A stretch of DNA of 64,000 bases from JAZGER01 sp036480335 (lineage in GTDB: Bacteria > Pseudomonadota > Gammaproteobacteria > DSM-19610). Under the pieces are notes generated by a model, which saw only the letters and a list, made by a program, of their open reading frames with translations, was not told where the DNA came from and did not search any database. The stretch covers positions 32,630 through 96,629 of the forward strand of contig JAZGGH010000041.1 in NCBI GenBank assembly GCA_036480335.1, given 5' to 3'. This document shows positions 1-7,975 of this stretch, piece by piece (the first letter of the stretch is position 1; every line of letters starts with the position of its first letter). The position numbers and the translations under genes were made by a program.

Positions 1-463
1 AGTTATCGATACGCAATAGCCGATCTTTCACAGACAGGGTATTTGATTTCAGGGCAAGCTGTTCAGCCTGGTAAGCCTGGCCTTGCGTTAACCGCACTGC
101 CGCCAGCTTGCTCCACAGTCTGGCATTGCGTGGCTCAATCCGTAAAGCCCGCTCCAATGTCACGCTGGCAGCCTCATTCTCGCCAGACTGGCTGTGAATA
201 TCCGCCTGATCCAGCAGAGCAATGACAGCGGTATTATTCGACGGCATGCTATTGGCGCTCTCAGGAATGGGCTGCATCTCACCCATCGGTACCGGCTCAC
301 CCGAAGTGGGCACACCCAGAGGAAATGCCTGTACATCGGGCACACTGCCGGGTGCTGCCTGGGTTGTATTATCCACCACCGGGGGTAATTGTTGCTGGGG
401 TGCGCGATTCACTGCACAGGCACTCAGGAAAGTGGCAAGCAGCAGGTAAACAAACATCTTCAT
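1..463 (-). CDS. TPR lipoprotein, probable PBP1b activator (LpoP-like), partial at window edge
   Basis: The gene starts at 463 and runs off the left edge, so about 154 codons are visible. The N-terminus is a lipoprotein signal (MKMFVYLLLATFLSAC, lipobox Cys16). A Pro/Gln-rich linker to about residue 75 follows, then a tetratricopeptide repeat (LLDQADIHSQSGENEAA, then LERALRIEPRNARLWSKLA). It begins 4 bases after the stop of mrcB and is surely co-transcribed with it. In Pseudomonas aeruginosa the TPR lipoprotein LpoP is encoded beside PBP1b and activates it from the outer membrane. The matching architecture and position make that the best inference here, but the C-terminus is not visible. It is unrelated in fold to E. 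coli LpoB. Confidence 0.75.
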   Translation of the reverse strand, partial: MKMFVYLLLATFLSACAVNRAPQQQLPPVVDNTTQAAPGSVPDVQAFPLGVPTSGEPVPMGEMQPIPESANSMPSNNTAVIALLDQADIHSQSGENEAASVTLERALRIEPRNARLWSKLAAVRLTQGQAYQAEQLALKSNTLSVKDRLLRIDN

Positions 464-467
464 AACA

Positions 468-2786
468 TCAATCCTCATACCAGTCAGACAACTCCCCCGG
501 GGTACTGCAACTGTCAATATCAGGCATGACACTTCCCGGCAGAAAGGGCAATTGTACGGCATTCAGACAGGCTTTTCCTGCCAGTAAACCGGTATCCGGA
601 TTGACCGGATACCAGCGTACCGTTTCAGGGACTGCCATCGTCACCGGTGTGACGCCCATTTGTTCATACAGATCGCCCCAGATACGCAGAGCGCCACTGG
701 AACCGGTCAGGCCCATGGGCTGATTATCATCACGACCCACCCAGATTACAGCCAGCCGGTCTCCGTCAAAACCCGCATACCAGCTATCGCGCAGATCATC
801 CGTGGTACCGGTTTTACCTGCCAGACCATACTCGGCTGAAAAACGTCCGCTAAGGTGGCGCGCTGTCCCCTGGGCAACCACACCCTGCAATGCACGTGTA
901 ATGACGACTGCCGGGCCAGGCTCGATTGCGGGAAACACTTCGAGTGGATAGCGTTGTAGTGGCTCACTGTGACTATCCAGCACCGCACGAATACTGCGTA
1001 ACGGCATGCGGTAACCACCACTGGCAAAAGTCTGATACATACCGGCCACTTCAAGAAGACTCAGTTCAGCAGCGCCCAGCAGCAGAGAAGGATAAGGATT
1101 CAGGGTTGTCTCAATACCGAGTTTTTCCAGCGTGGTAAGTACCCGATGCAGGCCAACATCCAGCCCCAGTCTTGCCGTTGCCACATTATAGGATTTTGCC
1201 AGCGCCTTGTATAAAGTTACCTGCCCATGAAATTCCTGATCATAATTCCCAGGTGCCCAGGTCTGTGAACCAGACACCTCTATTTCCAGTGAGTCATCAC
1301 TGATCAGGCTTGCCAGCGTATATTTCTTCTGCATTTGTAAAGCGGTTAGATAGACCGCTGGCTTAATCAACGACCCAACCGGCCTGAGCGCATCCAGAGC
1401 ACGATTGAAACCGGCAAAACCGGCCTGCCTGCCACCTGCTAATGCTAGCACTTCACCGTTACTGACCTGTGTCACCAATGCTGCAGCCTGTAATTCCGGA
1501 TGCGCTTCATCCAGCATTTTCAGGCGTTGTGCAATGCTGCTCTGCAATCCCCATTGCACCTGCGGATCCAGCGTAGTAAAAATCCTCAGCCCCTCATCTG
1601 TCAAATCCGATTCCGCATAATCCCGGCGTAGCTGGCGCCTGACAAGATCGATAAAACCCGGTAACGACTGACTGGTTTCAGCCATCACTTCAGCCAGCTC
1701 CAGACCCTCCTCCCGGGCGCTGGCTTCAGTCACTGTATCAATGAGTTGATGTTCGCGCATAATGCGCAACACCAGATTACGTCGCTCCAGCGCATTCTCG
1801 GGATGCCGTCCGGGATCAAAAGAGGAAGGCCCCTTGATCATACCAATCAGTAATCCAATCTGTGCAACTGACAATTCATCCGGTGGTTTCTGAAACAGGT
1901 AACGACTCCCCAGGCCAACACCATGAATTGCGCGCAAACCATCCTGCGCCAGATAAATTTCATTCAGATAGGCTTCGAGAATTTCATCCTTGTCATAATG
2001 CATTTCCAGCAGCAATGCCATCATGGCTTCATTCAGTTTTCGCCAGAGGCTGCGCTCATTACTCAGGAAAAAGTTTTTTACCAGTTGCTGGGTCAGCGTA
2101 CTGCCGCCCTGAACAACACCTCCGGCACGCATATTCTGCCAGGCGGCACGCAAAATGCCACGAATTGAAACACCGTAATGGTGATAATAGCTTCTGTCTT
2201 CGACAGCAACCAGACTATCGGTTAATAGCTGTGGTACATCCTCCAGCTTGAGCAGTTCACGATCTTCCTGCCGAGCCGTGTGGATACTGCCAATTTCTAT
2301 CGGATCAAAACGGATCAGTGAAATCCCCTGCTGGGCTTTTGCACTCCCCCCTTTTGCACGATCCAGCGCCACAATCTGTTGTCCAGAAAAACTGACAAAG
2401 ACCTCGCGCGAAGGCTCATCAGCATCCCAGAAACGAAAGGGACGCGTGATGACATGAAAATCTTCACCCGTACGAGACACTTCACCGGGCCGACTTGCCT
2501 TCGCGCGAAAACGGTAGCCCATCGCTTTCAGCTCTCTGACAAAAGCTTCAACTCCCAGTTTTTTACCGGTAAACAATTCCAGCGGCCGAGCATAAACCCT
2601 GGCAGGCAGGGACCAGCGTTTACCCTCAAACTGGCTGCGAACCTTTGTATCCAGATAAATGCCATACCCCAGGAAACAAACCACAGCGATCAGCAGGATT
2701 TTGAACCAGAGTGAGCGGTAGAACTTATTTGGCGACTTTTTTCGTGTGCGTCGTCGCGGCTTGCGTTTGCGGGATTTTTTAACCAT
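468..2786 (-). CDS. mrcB: Penicillin-binding protein 1B, bifunctional glycosyltransferase/transpeptidase
   Basis: Class A PBP of 772 residues that polymerises lipid II and cross-links peptidoglycan at the inner membrane. A short basic cytoplasmic tail is followed by a membrane helix (about 28-46) and a UB2H-like region (about 55-150). The GT51 domain has catalytic Glu196 (VAVEDRSYYHH) and GGSTLTQQ at 227-234. The transpeptidase domain has SLIK (Ser472), SYN (532-534) and KTG (658-660). All key residues are present. It is somewhat shorter than the E. coli protein (844 aa), mainly at the ends. The gene leads a unit with the downstream LpoP-like lipoprotein. The region 2787-2960 separates it from a divergent NlpC/P60 gene. 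Confidence 0.97.
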   Translation of the reverse strand: MVKKSRKRKPRRRTRKKSPNKFYRSLWFKILLIAVVCFLGYGIYLDTKVRSQFEGKRWSLPARVYARPLELFTGKKLGVEAFVRELKAMGYRFRAKASRPGEVSRTGEDFHVITRPFRFWDADEPSREVFVSFSGQQIVALDRAKGGSAKAQQGISLIRFDPIEIGSIHTARQEDRELLKLEDVPQLLTDSLVAVEDRSYYHHYGVSIRGILRAAWQNMRAGGVVQGGSTLTQQLVKNFFLSNERSLWRKLNEAMMALLLEMHYDKDEILEAYLNEIYLAQDGLRAIHGVGLGSRYLFQKPPDELSVAQIGLLIGMIKGPSSFDPGRHPENALERRNLVLRIMREHQLIDTVTEASAREEGLELAEVMAETSQSLPGFIDLVRRQLRRDYAESDLTDEGLRIFTTLDPQVQWGLQSSIAQRLKMLDEAHPELQAAALVTQVSNGEVLALAGGRQAGFAGFNRALDALRPVGSLIKPAVYLTALQMQKKYTLASLISDDSLEIEVSGSQTWAPGNYDQEFHGQVTLYKALAKSYNVATARLGLDVGLHRVLTTLEKLGIETTLNPYPSLLLGAAELSLLEVAGMYQTFASGGYRMPLRSIRAVLDSHSEPLQRYPLEVFPAIEPGPAVVITRALQGVVAQGTARHLSGRFSAEYGLAGKTGTTDDLRDSWYAGFDGDRLAVIWVGRDDNQPMGLTGSSGALRIWGDLYEQMGVTPVTMAVPETVRWYPVNPDTGLLAGKACLNAVQLPFLPGSVMPDIDSCSTPGELSDWYED

Positions 2787-2960
2787 TTTGTCTACTTTGT
2801 ATCGCCCTGTCAGGCAGCTTATTTCGTTAATTCAACCTGGAATCCACCCCGATTAGCGCACGCTGCTCGATACAGCACAACCGAATCCGAGTACAGTATA
2901 AACAGTACAGGGTGATTCTCAGCCGCTCAGTATACCGATCATCGAAAAAAGGCGCAGGCT

Positions 2961-3449
2961 ATGTTCAAATATGTTCATTCATTACTTCTGGTCATTTTCC
3001 TGTTGGCCGGTTGCGCCAGCTCACCAGAGCGCGAGCCCTCCTCAACGCATTTACCACCAACACACAAACAAGGGAAGCGCGAGACGGTTCTGAATACGCT
3101 ACACCATATGGTCGGGATTCGTTATCAGTACGGAGGCAATTCGCCCAAAGGCTTTGATTGCAGCGGACTCGTCTGGTACAGCCATAAACAGGCTGGAATC
3201 TCTATTCCTCGCACTGCCCGAGAACAAATGAATCGCAGCAACCCGGTTAACAGGAACAATATGCGTTCCGGAGATTTACTGTTTTTCAAAACGGGCTGGG
3301 GTAGTAACTACCACGTTGCCACCTACATTGGCGGTGGCCTGTTCATTCATGCTCCGTCTTCCGGAAAAAAGGTTTCTATCGCACGCCTGGATCACCCTTA
3401 CTGGAAACAGCGCCTCCAACGTGTTGGTACTTTTTATCCCGTCAGGTAG
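2961..3449 (+). CDS. NlpC/P60 family lipoprotein, probable peptidoglycan endopeptidase
   Basis: 162-residue lipoprotein with signal peptide and lipobox LLAGC (Cys18). The NlpC/P60 papain-like domain spans about 45-160. The nucleophile is Cys67 (GFDCSGLVW), with His118 (SNYHVATYIG) and His130 (LFIHAPSSGKKV) as the other catalytic residues. It resembles E. coli Spr/MepS and NlpC, which cleave stem-peptide cross-links. It is transcribed divergently from mrcB, so two peptidoglycan genes share an upstream region. Which specific peptide bond it cuts cannot be read from sequence. Confidence 0.92.
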   Translation: MFKYVHSLLLVIFLLAGCASSPEREPSSTHLPPTHKQGKRETVLNTLHHMVGIRYQYGGNSPKGFDCSGLVWYSHKQAGISIPRTAREQMNRSNPVNRNNMRSGDLLFFKTGWGSNYHVATYIGGGLFIHAPSSGKKVSIARLDHPYWKQRLQRVGTFYPVR

Positions 3450-3511
3450 TTTGATCTGGGTCAGATAGCTTATCTAGCATTCATTATATAGTGACTGGCA
3501 GAGGTAACAAG

Positions 3512-3823
3512 ATGGATATAGCCACAGTTGAAAAACAGTTACAGGAAGAACGTAATGAGCTGATCAAGCGCGTAGAGAGTATTGGTCAGGACTATCGTCA
3601 GGGGCGTAGCGCAGACTCGCAAGAGCGTGCTGTCGAAACTGAAAATGACGATGTACTTGCTGAATTGCGTCGTGAAGCCAATGAAGAAATACAACAAATT
3701 GAGGTGGCTTTACAGCGGCTGAAAAACGGCACATACGGTACCTGCGCGGTTTGTGGTGAAGCAATAGCGATTGAACGGCTCAATGCACTGCCCTTCGCAA
3801 ATAAATGCATTGATTGCAGCTAA
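3512..3823 (+). CDS. DksA/TraR-family C4 zinc-finger protein
   Basis: 103 residues. I prefer the ATG at 3512 (MDIATVEKQ), because GAGG sits 7-8 bases upstream, over the GTG at 3491. The N-terminal half is a charged coiled coil (KQLQEERNELIKRV... and LRREANEEIQQIEVALQRL). The C-terminal half has a C4 zinc finger, CAVC followed by CIDC. Family members bind the secondary channel of RNA polymerase. It is shorter than DksA (about 150 aa), and the coiled-coil tip lacks an obvious DxxDxA motif, so it is better named a DksA/TraR-like protein than DksA itself. Confidence 0.85.
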   Translation: MDIATVEKQLQEERNELIKRVESIGQDYRQGRSADSQERAVETENDDVLAELRREANEEIQQIEVALQRLKNGTYGTCAVCGEAIAIERLNALPFANKCIDCS

Positions 3824-3863
3824 GACCCAAAAAATTCACTATTTAATACGAGGTATTATTAAA

Positions 3864-4103
3864 ATGTTTGGCGAAAAACACAACTTATTAGATGAACTAC
3901 CAGAATTCAAAAACAAAATCCATGAGATGAAAATCAGCAACAAACACTTCTCCCGCCTGTTTGATGAATACCACGAACTCGACCATCAGGTATTGCGTAT
4001 AGAAGAAAATATTGAAACGACATCGGATGATTTTCTGGATACCCTGAAGAAAAAGCGCCTGCTGTTGAAAGATGAACTTTTTGGTCTGTTACAGACTACT
4101 TGA
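3864..4103 (+). CDS. YdcH-like DUF465 small helical protein
   Basis: 79-residue helical protein starting at the ATG at 3864 (MFGEKHNLLDELPEFKNKIHEM). AGG lies about 10 bases upstream, and the frame reaches further back only through the preceding gene. The pattern of a 'HxLxxEFPEF'-like N-terminus, then HFSRLFDEYHELD, then LKKKRLLLKDEL matches the DUF465 (YdcH/SlyX-sized) family, whose function is not established. It follows the DksA-like gene by 40 bases and is closed by a strong hairpin terminator at 4129-4157. Confidence 0.82.
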   Translation: MFGEKHNLLDELPEFKNKIHEMKISNKHFSRLFDEYHELDHQVLRIEENIETTSDDFLDTLKKKRLLLKDELFGLLQTT

Positions 4104-4128
4104 TGCTTGGGTCATGTTTGATATGTAG

Positions 4129-4157
4129 AGTGAGAGTTACTGGTAACTCTCACTTTT
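4129..4157 (+). terminator. Rho-independent terminator after the DUF465 gene
   Basis: A perfect 12-bp inverted repeat (AGTGAGAGTTAC / GTAACTCTCACT, 4129-4140 and 4143-4154) with a tight loop, ending in a short T run. It lies 25 bases after the DUF465 stop. The T tract is short (4), so strength is uncertain. Confidence 0.75.
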
Positions 4158-4211
4158 GCAAGTGATGCAGCTAATTTCTTGAAGCAATCTATGTACTTTC
4201 TATTTCCTAGC

Positions 4212-4586
4212 TTAATTGAATATTTTACAACTGTAATGCGAGAATTTCATGTCGTCCGTCAGGATTGTATAGTCATTGGATAATGCCTGAGTGATTAGCA
4301 TTCTGTCGAATGGATCTTTGTGATGAAAAGGCAATTCCTGTAATTGCAGGGCATCTTCGCCCGAGAAGGACAGGAGCTGGAACCCGGTTTCTAGCGCAAT
4401 GGCAACAGGGTCGAAATTAATTTCCAGTTTACCAATGGAAGACTTGATCATTAATTCGGCCACACTAATTGCACTCAGGTAGATCGTATTAACCTGCGTT
4501 TCAAGCGCTTCCTTATAAGTGTTTGTGAGGTGATCCGGTCTGGAAATAGCCCATAAAAAAATATGGGTGTCGATGAGGATATTCAA
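4212..4586 (-). CDS. PIN-domain toxin (VapC-like ribonuclease)
   Basis: 124-residue PIN domain nuclease. Acidic active-site residues are visible at the N-terminus (MNILIDTHIFLWA, Asp6), in ISVAELMIKSSIGKL (Glu), in HKDPFDRMLITQA (Asp) and in ILTDDMKF (Asp). This subfamily cleaves RNA and is neutralised by a Phd/YefM-type antitoxin. It overlaps the upstream antitoxin by 4 bases (ATGA), the usual arrangement for translational coupling. The RNA target cannot be predicted. Confidence 0.93.
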   Translation of the reverse strand: MNILIDTHIFLWAISRPDHLTNTYKEALETQVNTIYLSAISVAELMIKSSIGKLEINFDPVAIALETGFQLLSFSGEDALQLQELPFHHKDPFDRMLITQALSNDYTILTDDMKFSHYSCKIFN

Positions 4587-4816
4587 CGAACTTTACCGTA
4601 AAACATCTCGTTGATATCTTCAATTTCATCAAGAAAATCATCCGGGATTTCTACCTGATCACCTAACAGACCCAGCTTTCTTTTACCTTCAGGCTGGTGC
4701 GGCACTAAATCGACCAGAGGCAGGTTATTTTTGGCGATGACGACCTTTTCGCCATGAAAAACCATATCGACCAGCTTCGATAATTGCGTTTTTGCTTCGG
4801 AAATATTTACAATCAT
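4583..4816 (-). CDS. Phd/YefM-family antitoxin
   Basis: 77 residues from the ATG at 4816 (MIVNISEAKTQLSKLVDMV), chosen because GAGGGA lies about 8 bases upstream and this is the canonical Phd N-terminus. The N-terminal half is the DNA-binding Phd fold (ISEAKTQLSKLVD, HGEKVVIAKNNLPLVDLVP). The acidic C-terminal tail (IPDDFLDEIEDINEMFYG) is the toxin-wrapping segment. It is followed directly by the PIN toxin and preceded by three TGGTCTA boxes that probably serve for autorepression. Confidence 0.92.
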   Translation of the reverse strand: MIVNISEAKTQLSKLVDMVFHGEKVVIAKNNLPLVDLVPHQPEGKRKLGLLGDQVEIPDDFLDEIEDINEMFYGKVR

Positions 4817-4843
4817 TCTACCAATCCCTCGAAAGAAACCATT

Positions 4844-4869
4844 TAGACCAGAATAGACCAACTAGACCA
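4844..4869. promoter_or_regulatory. Three helically phased TAGACCA repeats upstream of the toxin-antitoxin pair, likely operator
   Basis: TAGACCA occurs at 4844-4850, 4854-4860 and 4863-4869, spaced 10 and 9 bases apart, about one helical turn. The last box ends the core 28 bases from the antitoxin ATG. A weaker fourth copy (TGGTTTC on the minus strand) follows toward the gene. Autoregulated antitoxins bind such reiterated sites at their own promoter. That the antitoxin is the binder is inference. Confidence 0.55.
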
Positions 4870-5110
4870 ATATTGCAAATATTAGAAATAAATAACACCA
4901 GGAAAACAAACCGCCATCCCATGAAAATGCAACCGGCTGTTTTTTATAAAAATAAAAGATGGGCGTCTTATTTATTCCCAATACATCCTAAGAACCTTGA
5001 TTACGTCAACCGGGATGATGCCAATCTTATTGGCCTGTAACTCTGGCAGTAAAAGTTCAGTTATTTCAAGCAAACGTGTGTGTCAAAATGAGATCGGACC
5101 TAATTCAAAC

Positions 5111-6208
5111 CTATAAGTCCAGATCACTCACAGCAGTATCATCAGGAGCTTCCAGCTCTTTTAATTTCCCCTCAAGATTACTGATGGTAAGATCACGCTC
5201 ACTTATCTGTTTTTCAAGTGTTTCAACCGTTGCTTGCTTATTTTTCAGCGCCTGTTTTAGCTGATCATCACCCGTATCATCCTGTTCGCTATTTTGTAAC
5301 TGCGCCCTGAGTTTGTCATTCTCACCGAGAAGAATAGTCAGGCAACCGCTCAGATCATTGTTGGTACGCTCAATACTGCCAACGGATTTATCCATTGCTT
5401 CTCCATGCGGGGTTTCCAGTTGAGAAATCAGCGTCTTCAAATCATTAATATTACCTTGTTGATCTGTCACGATCCTGGTCATTTCACCCATACTCAGGAC
5501 TGAGCCATTATCTGCAGCAAGATCCATCGTCAGCTCATCACCTGTTGAATTCACTGGTGATTCCTCCAGCTTGCTCAGGCTTTTATCCAGCACCTCATTC
5601 TCATTCTCTACGGCTTCGAGGATTCGATTTATTTCATTCAGACCTTCAACGTCAGTGCCATTATCATTGAGCTGTTGGCGCAGCGCCCTCATGGCTTCAT
5701 GTTGATTCTGGATAATAGATTTCAATGATACAAATTCATTTTCATAGGTATTAATGGTTGTTCGGGTTTCGTCCTCTTCTCCTGATGAAGCATCATTGAG
5801 AACAATTTCAATTTCTTCTTCTGTTGTCACTTCGTCTGACTGGACTGAAAAATACTCTGAAAGTAATCGGTTCAGTTTTTCACCATATTGTTGTTGGTAT
5901 TCTTGCGTTTCAGGACCGACAGGATGCGTCTCTTTTTCAATGGTCAGAATGGATCGGCGCAAGGCTAAGACTGAGGGCTGCACCTCCTCTGTATCACCAT
6001 CAGAATCCTTCATCTGCTTTTCTTCGAGCGATTCCATTAGCGCGACTTCTTTATCAAGATGGTCGATATAACGGGTTTTTCTCACCCGGGGCTTGCTGCG
6101 TTTAAGACTGCGGCTCCGAACCCAGAAGAACAGGGTAGCCACGAACAAAACAATAATCAGTTCAGCAACACCCATTGCCAGGAAGGGATGGACAGGTATT
6201 TTTTCCAT
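5111..6208 (-). CDS. Membrane-anchored coiled-coil protein of unknown function
   Basis: 365 residues, not recognised as a named family. One N-terminal membrane helix (about 12-31, VAELIIVLFVATLFFWV) is followed by a basic stop-transfer segment (RSRSLKRSKPRVRK). About 320 acidic, Gln/Glu/Leu-rich residues come next, with heptad patterns typical of long coiled coils (about 165-215, 290-350). The bulk should be cytoplasmic. It starts 2 bases after the stop of the VWA gene, so the two form a unit, plausibly partners across or along the inner membrane. No enzymatic motif is visible. Confidence 0.8.
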   Translation of the reverse strand: MEKIPVHPFLAMGVAELIIVLFVATLFFWVRSRSLKRSKPRVRKTRYIDHLDKEVALMESLEEKQMKDSDGDTEEVQPSVLALRRSILTIEKETHPVGPETQEYQQQYGEKLNRLLSEYFSVQSDEVTTEEEIEIVLNDASSGEEDETRTTINTYENEFVSLKSIIQNQHEAMRALRQQLNDNGTDVEGLNEINRILEAVENENEVLDKSLSKLEESPVNSTGDELTMDLAADNGSVLSMGEMTRIVTDQQGNINDLKTLISQLETPHGEAMDKSVGSIERTNNDLSGCLTILLGENDKLRAQLQNSEQDDTGDDQLKQALKNKQATVETLEKQISERDLTISNLEGKLKELEAPDDTAVSDLDL

Positions 6209-6210
6209 GC

Positions 6211-7845
6211 TTAACTTTCTGCCTCATCATCGTCGGTCTCATCGTCATCGCCGCTTTTCTTTTTACGCTTGAGGAACCACCAGACTCCACCGCCCACTAA
6301 TCCAAGCAATGTGTTAATACCGACAAATACAGCTCCAACCATTACCATACTTGCACCTGATTCTTCAGTCTCAGGCTCTGATTCTGGCTCAGCTTTTGGT
6401 TCCGGCTCGACTTCTGGCTGTGTGTTTTTCTCCATTTCAGGTTTCTGTTCAAGCACGAGTTCCGGCATCGGTTCGGGCTTTGATTCGAGTTTCGGTGGAA
6501 CTGTTTTATCTATGGCAGGCTTAGGTTCTTCTTCAGGTTCTGGCACCTGCTCTCCTGCTGGTTCTATAACATTCAGGATAACCGTTTTTTCTCTCTGAAA
6601 AGTACTGCCCTTAGCAATAAGATGAACGGTATAAGCGCCCGGATATTCAAAGGCCAGTGTATTGGAGTACTTGCCATCCGATACCTGCTGGTCACCATAT
6701 TGGCCATTATCAAACAGATCAAAAGCCACCTCTGCCTTATCCGGATCAATTATTCGCATGTAAAATTCTGTATTTGCCAGTACCGCTTCACGATTAACCA
6801 GCTCACCATTTTCTTCGAGCCAGGAAGCAATAATGATATCTTTGTTGGTAGGGATTCTGGTTTCCTGTAAATTATTTTCAAGCGACATATTGGTGACTAT
6901 GTAGGCATGATTATTCCCTGATGTCGATAATAACCTCCAGATGCCAGGCGTTGGGGCTGTCACTGTTACCATGTCAAAATGATGTGACTCGAACCAGGTG
7001 ACATTTTTGGGTTTGTTTTTTGCGCTGATTTTCTTGCCGGAAGGTGTTTGCAGCAAAATACGTACTTTTGCATTATCTTTTGAAGCAACCAATGTGACTT
7101 CTTCAATAGCATCATCAACCGTAAATTCACCGCCTTCAATGGGTAACATATCCGGACTTTTTGATTGCTGAAAAATAGAAGAGAAAACACTGTGCAAATC
7201 CTGATGTGTTTCTGCCAGTTGATACAATCCGCCCGATTGTTCTGACAGGTCTTCCATCAAATCCACATCAGAAGATTGGGTGAATGCGACAGTATAGACC
7301 TTGATGTTCTTTTCCTTGAGCTGGCTAATTAGATCTGCGTAGATCGCCTCTCTGAGCCGGTTGTCCTTCTTCTTGCTACCAACATCCATTTTTCCGTCAG
7401 ACATCAATACCAGCATTTTGTCGCGGTCAGGAAGCTGCTGCTTGTCCAGCATCGCCATTCCCTTAACAAGAGCAGCATGCAGGTTAGTATAAACACCTTT
7501 TGATGAAACTTTATCGGCAGATGCCAGAATACGCCGATTGGTTTTTGCAGAGGGATGGGTTAATCGCAACACTGGGTAACCATTATCACTAAAGCTGATC
7601 AGGCCGACTCTGTCTTCTTTAGCCAACAGTGACATAAACATTTTTGCTGCTGGCACACGCAGTTTATCCGGGTCATTTTTCGCCATACTGCCTGAACTGT
7701 CTATAATCAGGACAGCATCCACAGGAGCAGATTTTTCACCCGCCAATACTATATTAGGTAACCACGAAGAACTGAAAACTAAAAGGCACAATAGCGCCCG
7801 GCTCATCCTGTTGGACGGTCTTCTAGCATGATGCATCCTGGCCAT
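6211..7845 (-). CDS. VWA-domain protein with signal peptide and C-terminal membrane anchor
   Basis: 544 residues. The start at 7845 has AAGGA upstream; an alternative is Met14. A signal peptide ends near LAGEK. The VWA domain (about 38-230) keeps the MIDAS motif DSSGSM, a Thr in SKGVYTNL and an Asp in LMSDGKMD. A beta-rich region (about 235-430) includes an Ig-like 'DNGQYGDQQVSDGKYS' calcium-type loop segment. A Pro/Glu-rich stalk (about 440-495) leads to one membrane helix (about 500-525), then Lys-rich and very acidic residues. Topology: periplasmic sensor or adhesion domain with a short cytoplasmic tail. Coupled to the coiled-coil gene downstream. Ligand unknown. Confidence 0.85.
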   Translation of the reverse strand: MARMHHARRPSNRMSRALLCLLVFSSSWLPNIVLAGEKSAPVDAVLIIDSSGSMAKNDPDKLRVPAAKMFMSLLAKEDRVGLISFSDNGYPVLRLTHPSAKTNRRILASADKVSSKGVYTNLHAALVKGMAMLDKQQLPDRDKMLVLMSDGKMDVGSKKKDNRLREAIYADLISQLKEKNIKVYTVAFTQSSDVDLMEDLSEQSGGLYQLAETHQDLHSVFSSIFQQSKSPDMLPIEGGEFTVDDAIEEVTLVASKDNAKVRILLQTPSGKKISAKNKPKNVTWFESHHFDMVTVTAPTPGIWRLLSTSGNNHAYIVTNMSLENNLQETRIPTNKDIIIASWLEENGELVNREAVLANTEFYMRIIDPDKAEVAFDLFDNGQYGDQQVSDGKYSNTLAFEYPGAYTVHLIAKGSTFQREKTVILNVIEPAGEQVPEPEEEPKPAIDKTVPPKLESKPEPMPELVLEQKPEMEKNTQPEVEPEPKAEPESEPETEESGASMVMVGAVFVGINTLLGLVGGGVWWFLKRKKKSGDDDETDDDEAES

Positions 7846-7925
7846 ACAATGAATTCCTTTGAACGTCTATTTACATGTATTTCAAGCTATCGGCCTGATT
7901 GATAGTCAATTGAACATTTTTTCCG

Positions 7926-7954
7926 AAAAAAAAGAGGCCTGAGGCCTCTTTTTT
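7926..7954 (-). terminator. Bidirectional Rho-independent terminator between pnp and the VWA gene
   Basis: An 8-bp perfect inverted repeat (AAGAGGCC, TGA loop, GGCCTCTT) flanked by an A run on one side and a T run on the other. It can terminate pnp (stop at 7976) on the minus strand. It lies upstream of the VWA gene (start 7845), so the two minus-strand units are insulated from each other. Confidence 0.92.
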
Positions 7955-7975
7955 GATATTTATGTTTAAAAAAGA

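Noticed and set aside
5020..5034. GCCAAT-CTT-ATTGGC palindrome as terminator
   Set aside because: Perfect 6-bp stem, but no T run on either strand; function not supported.
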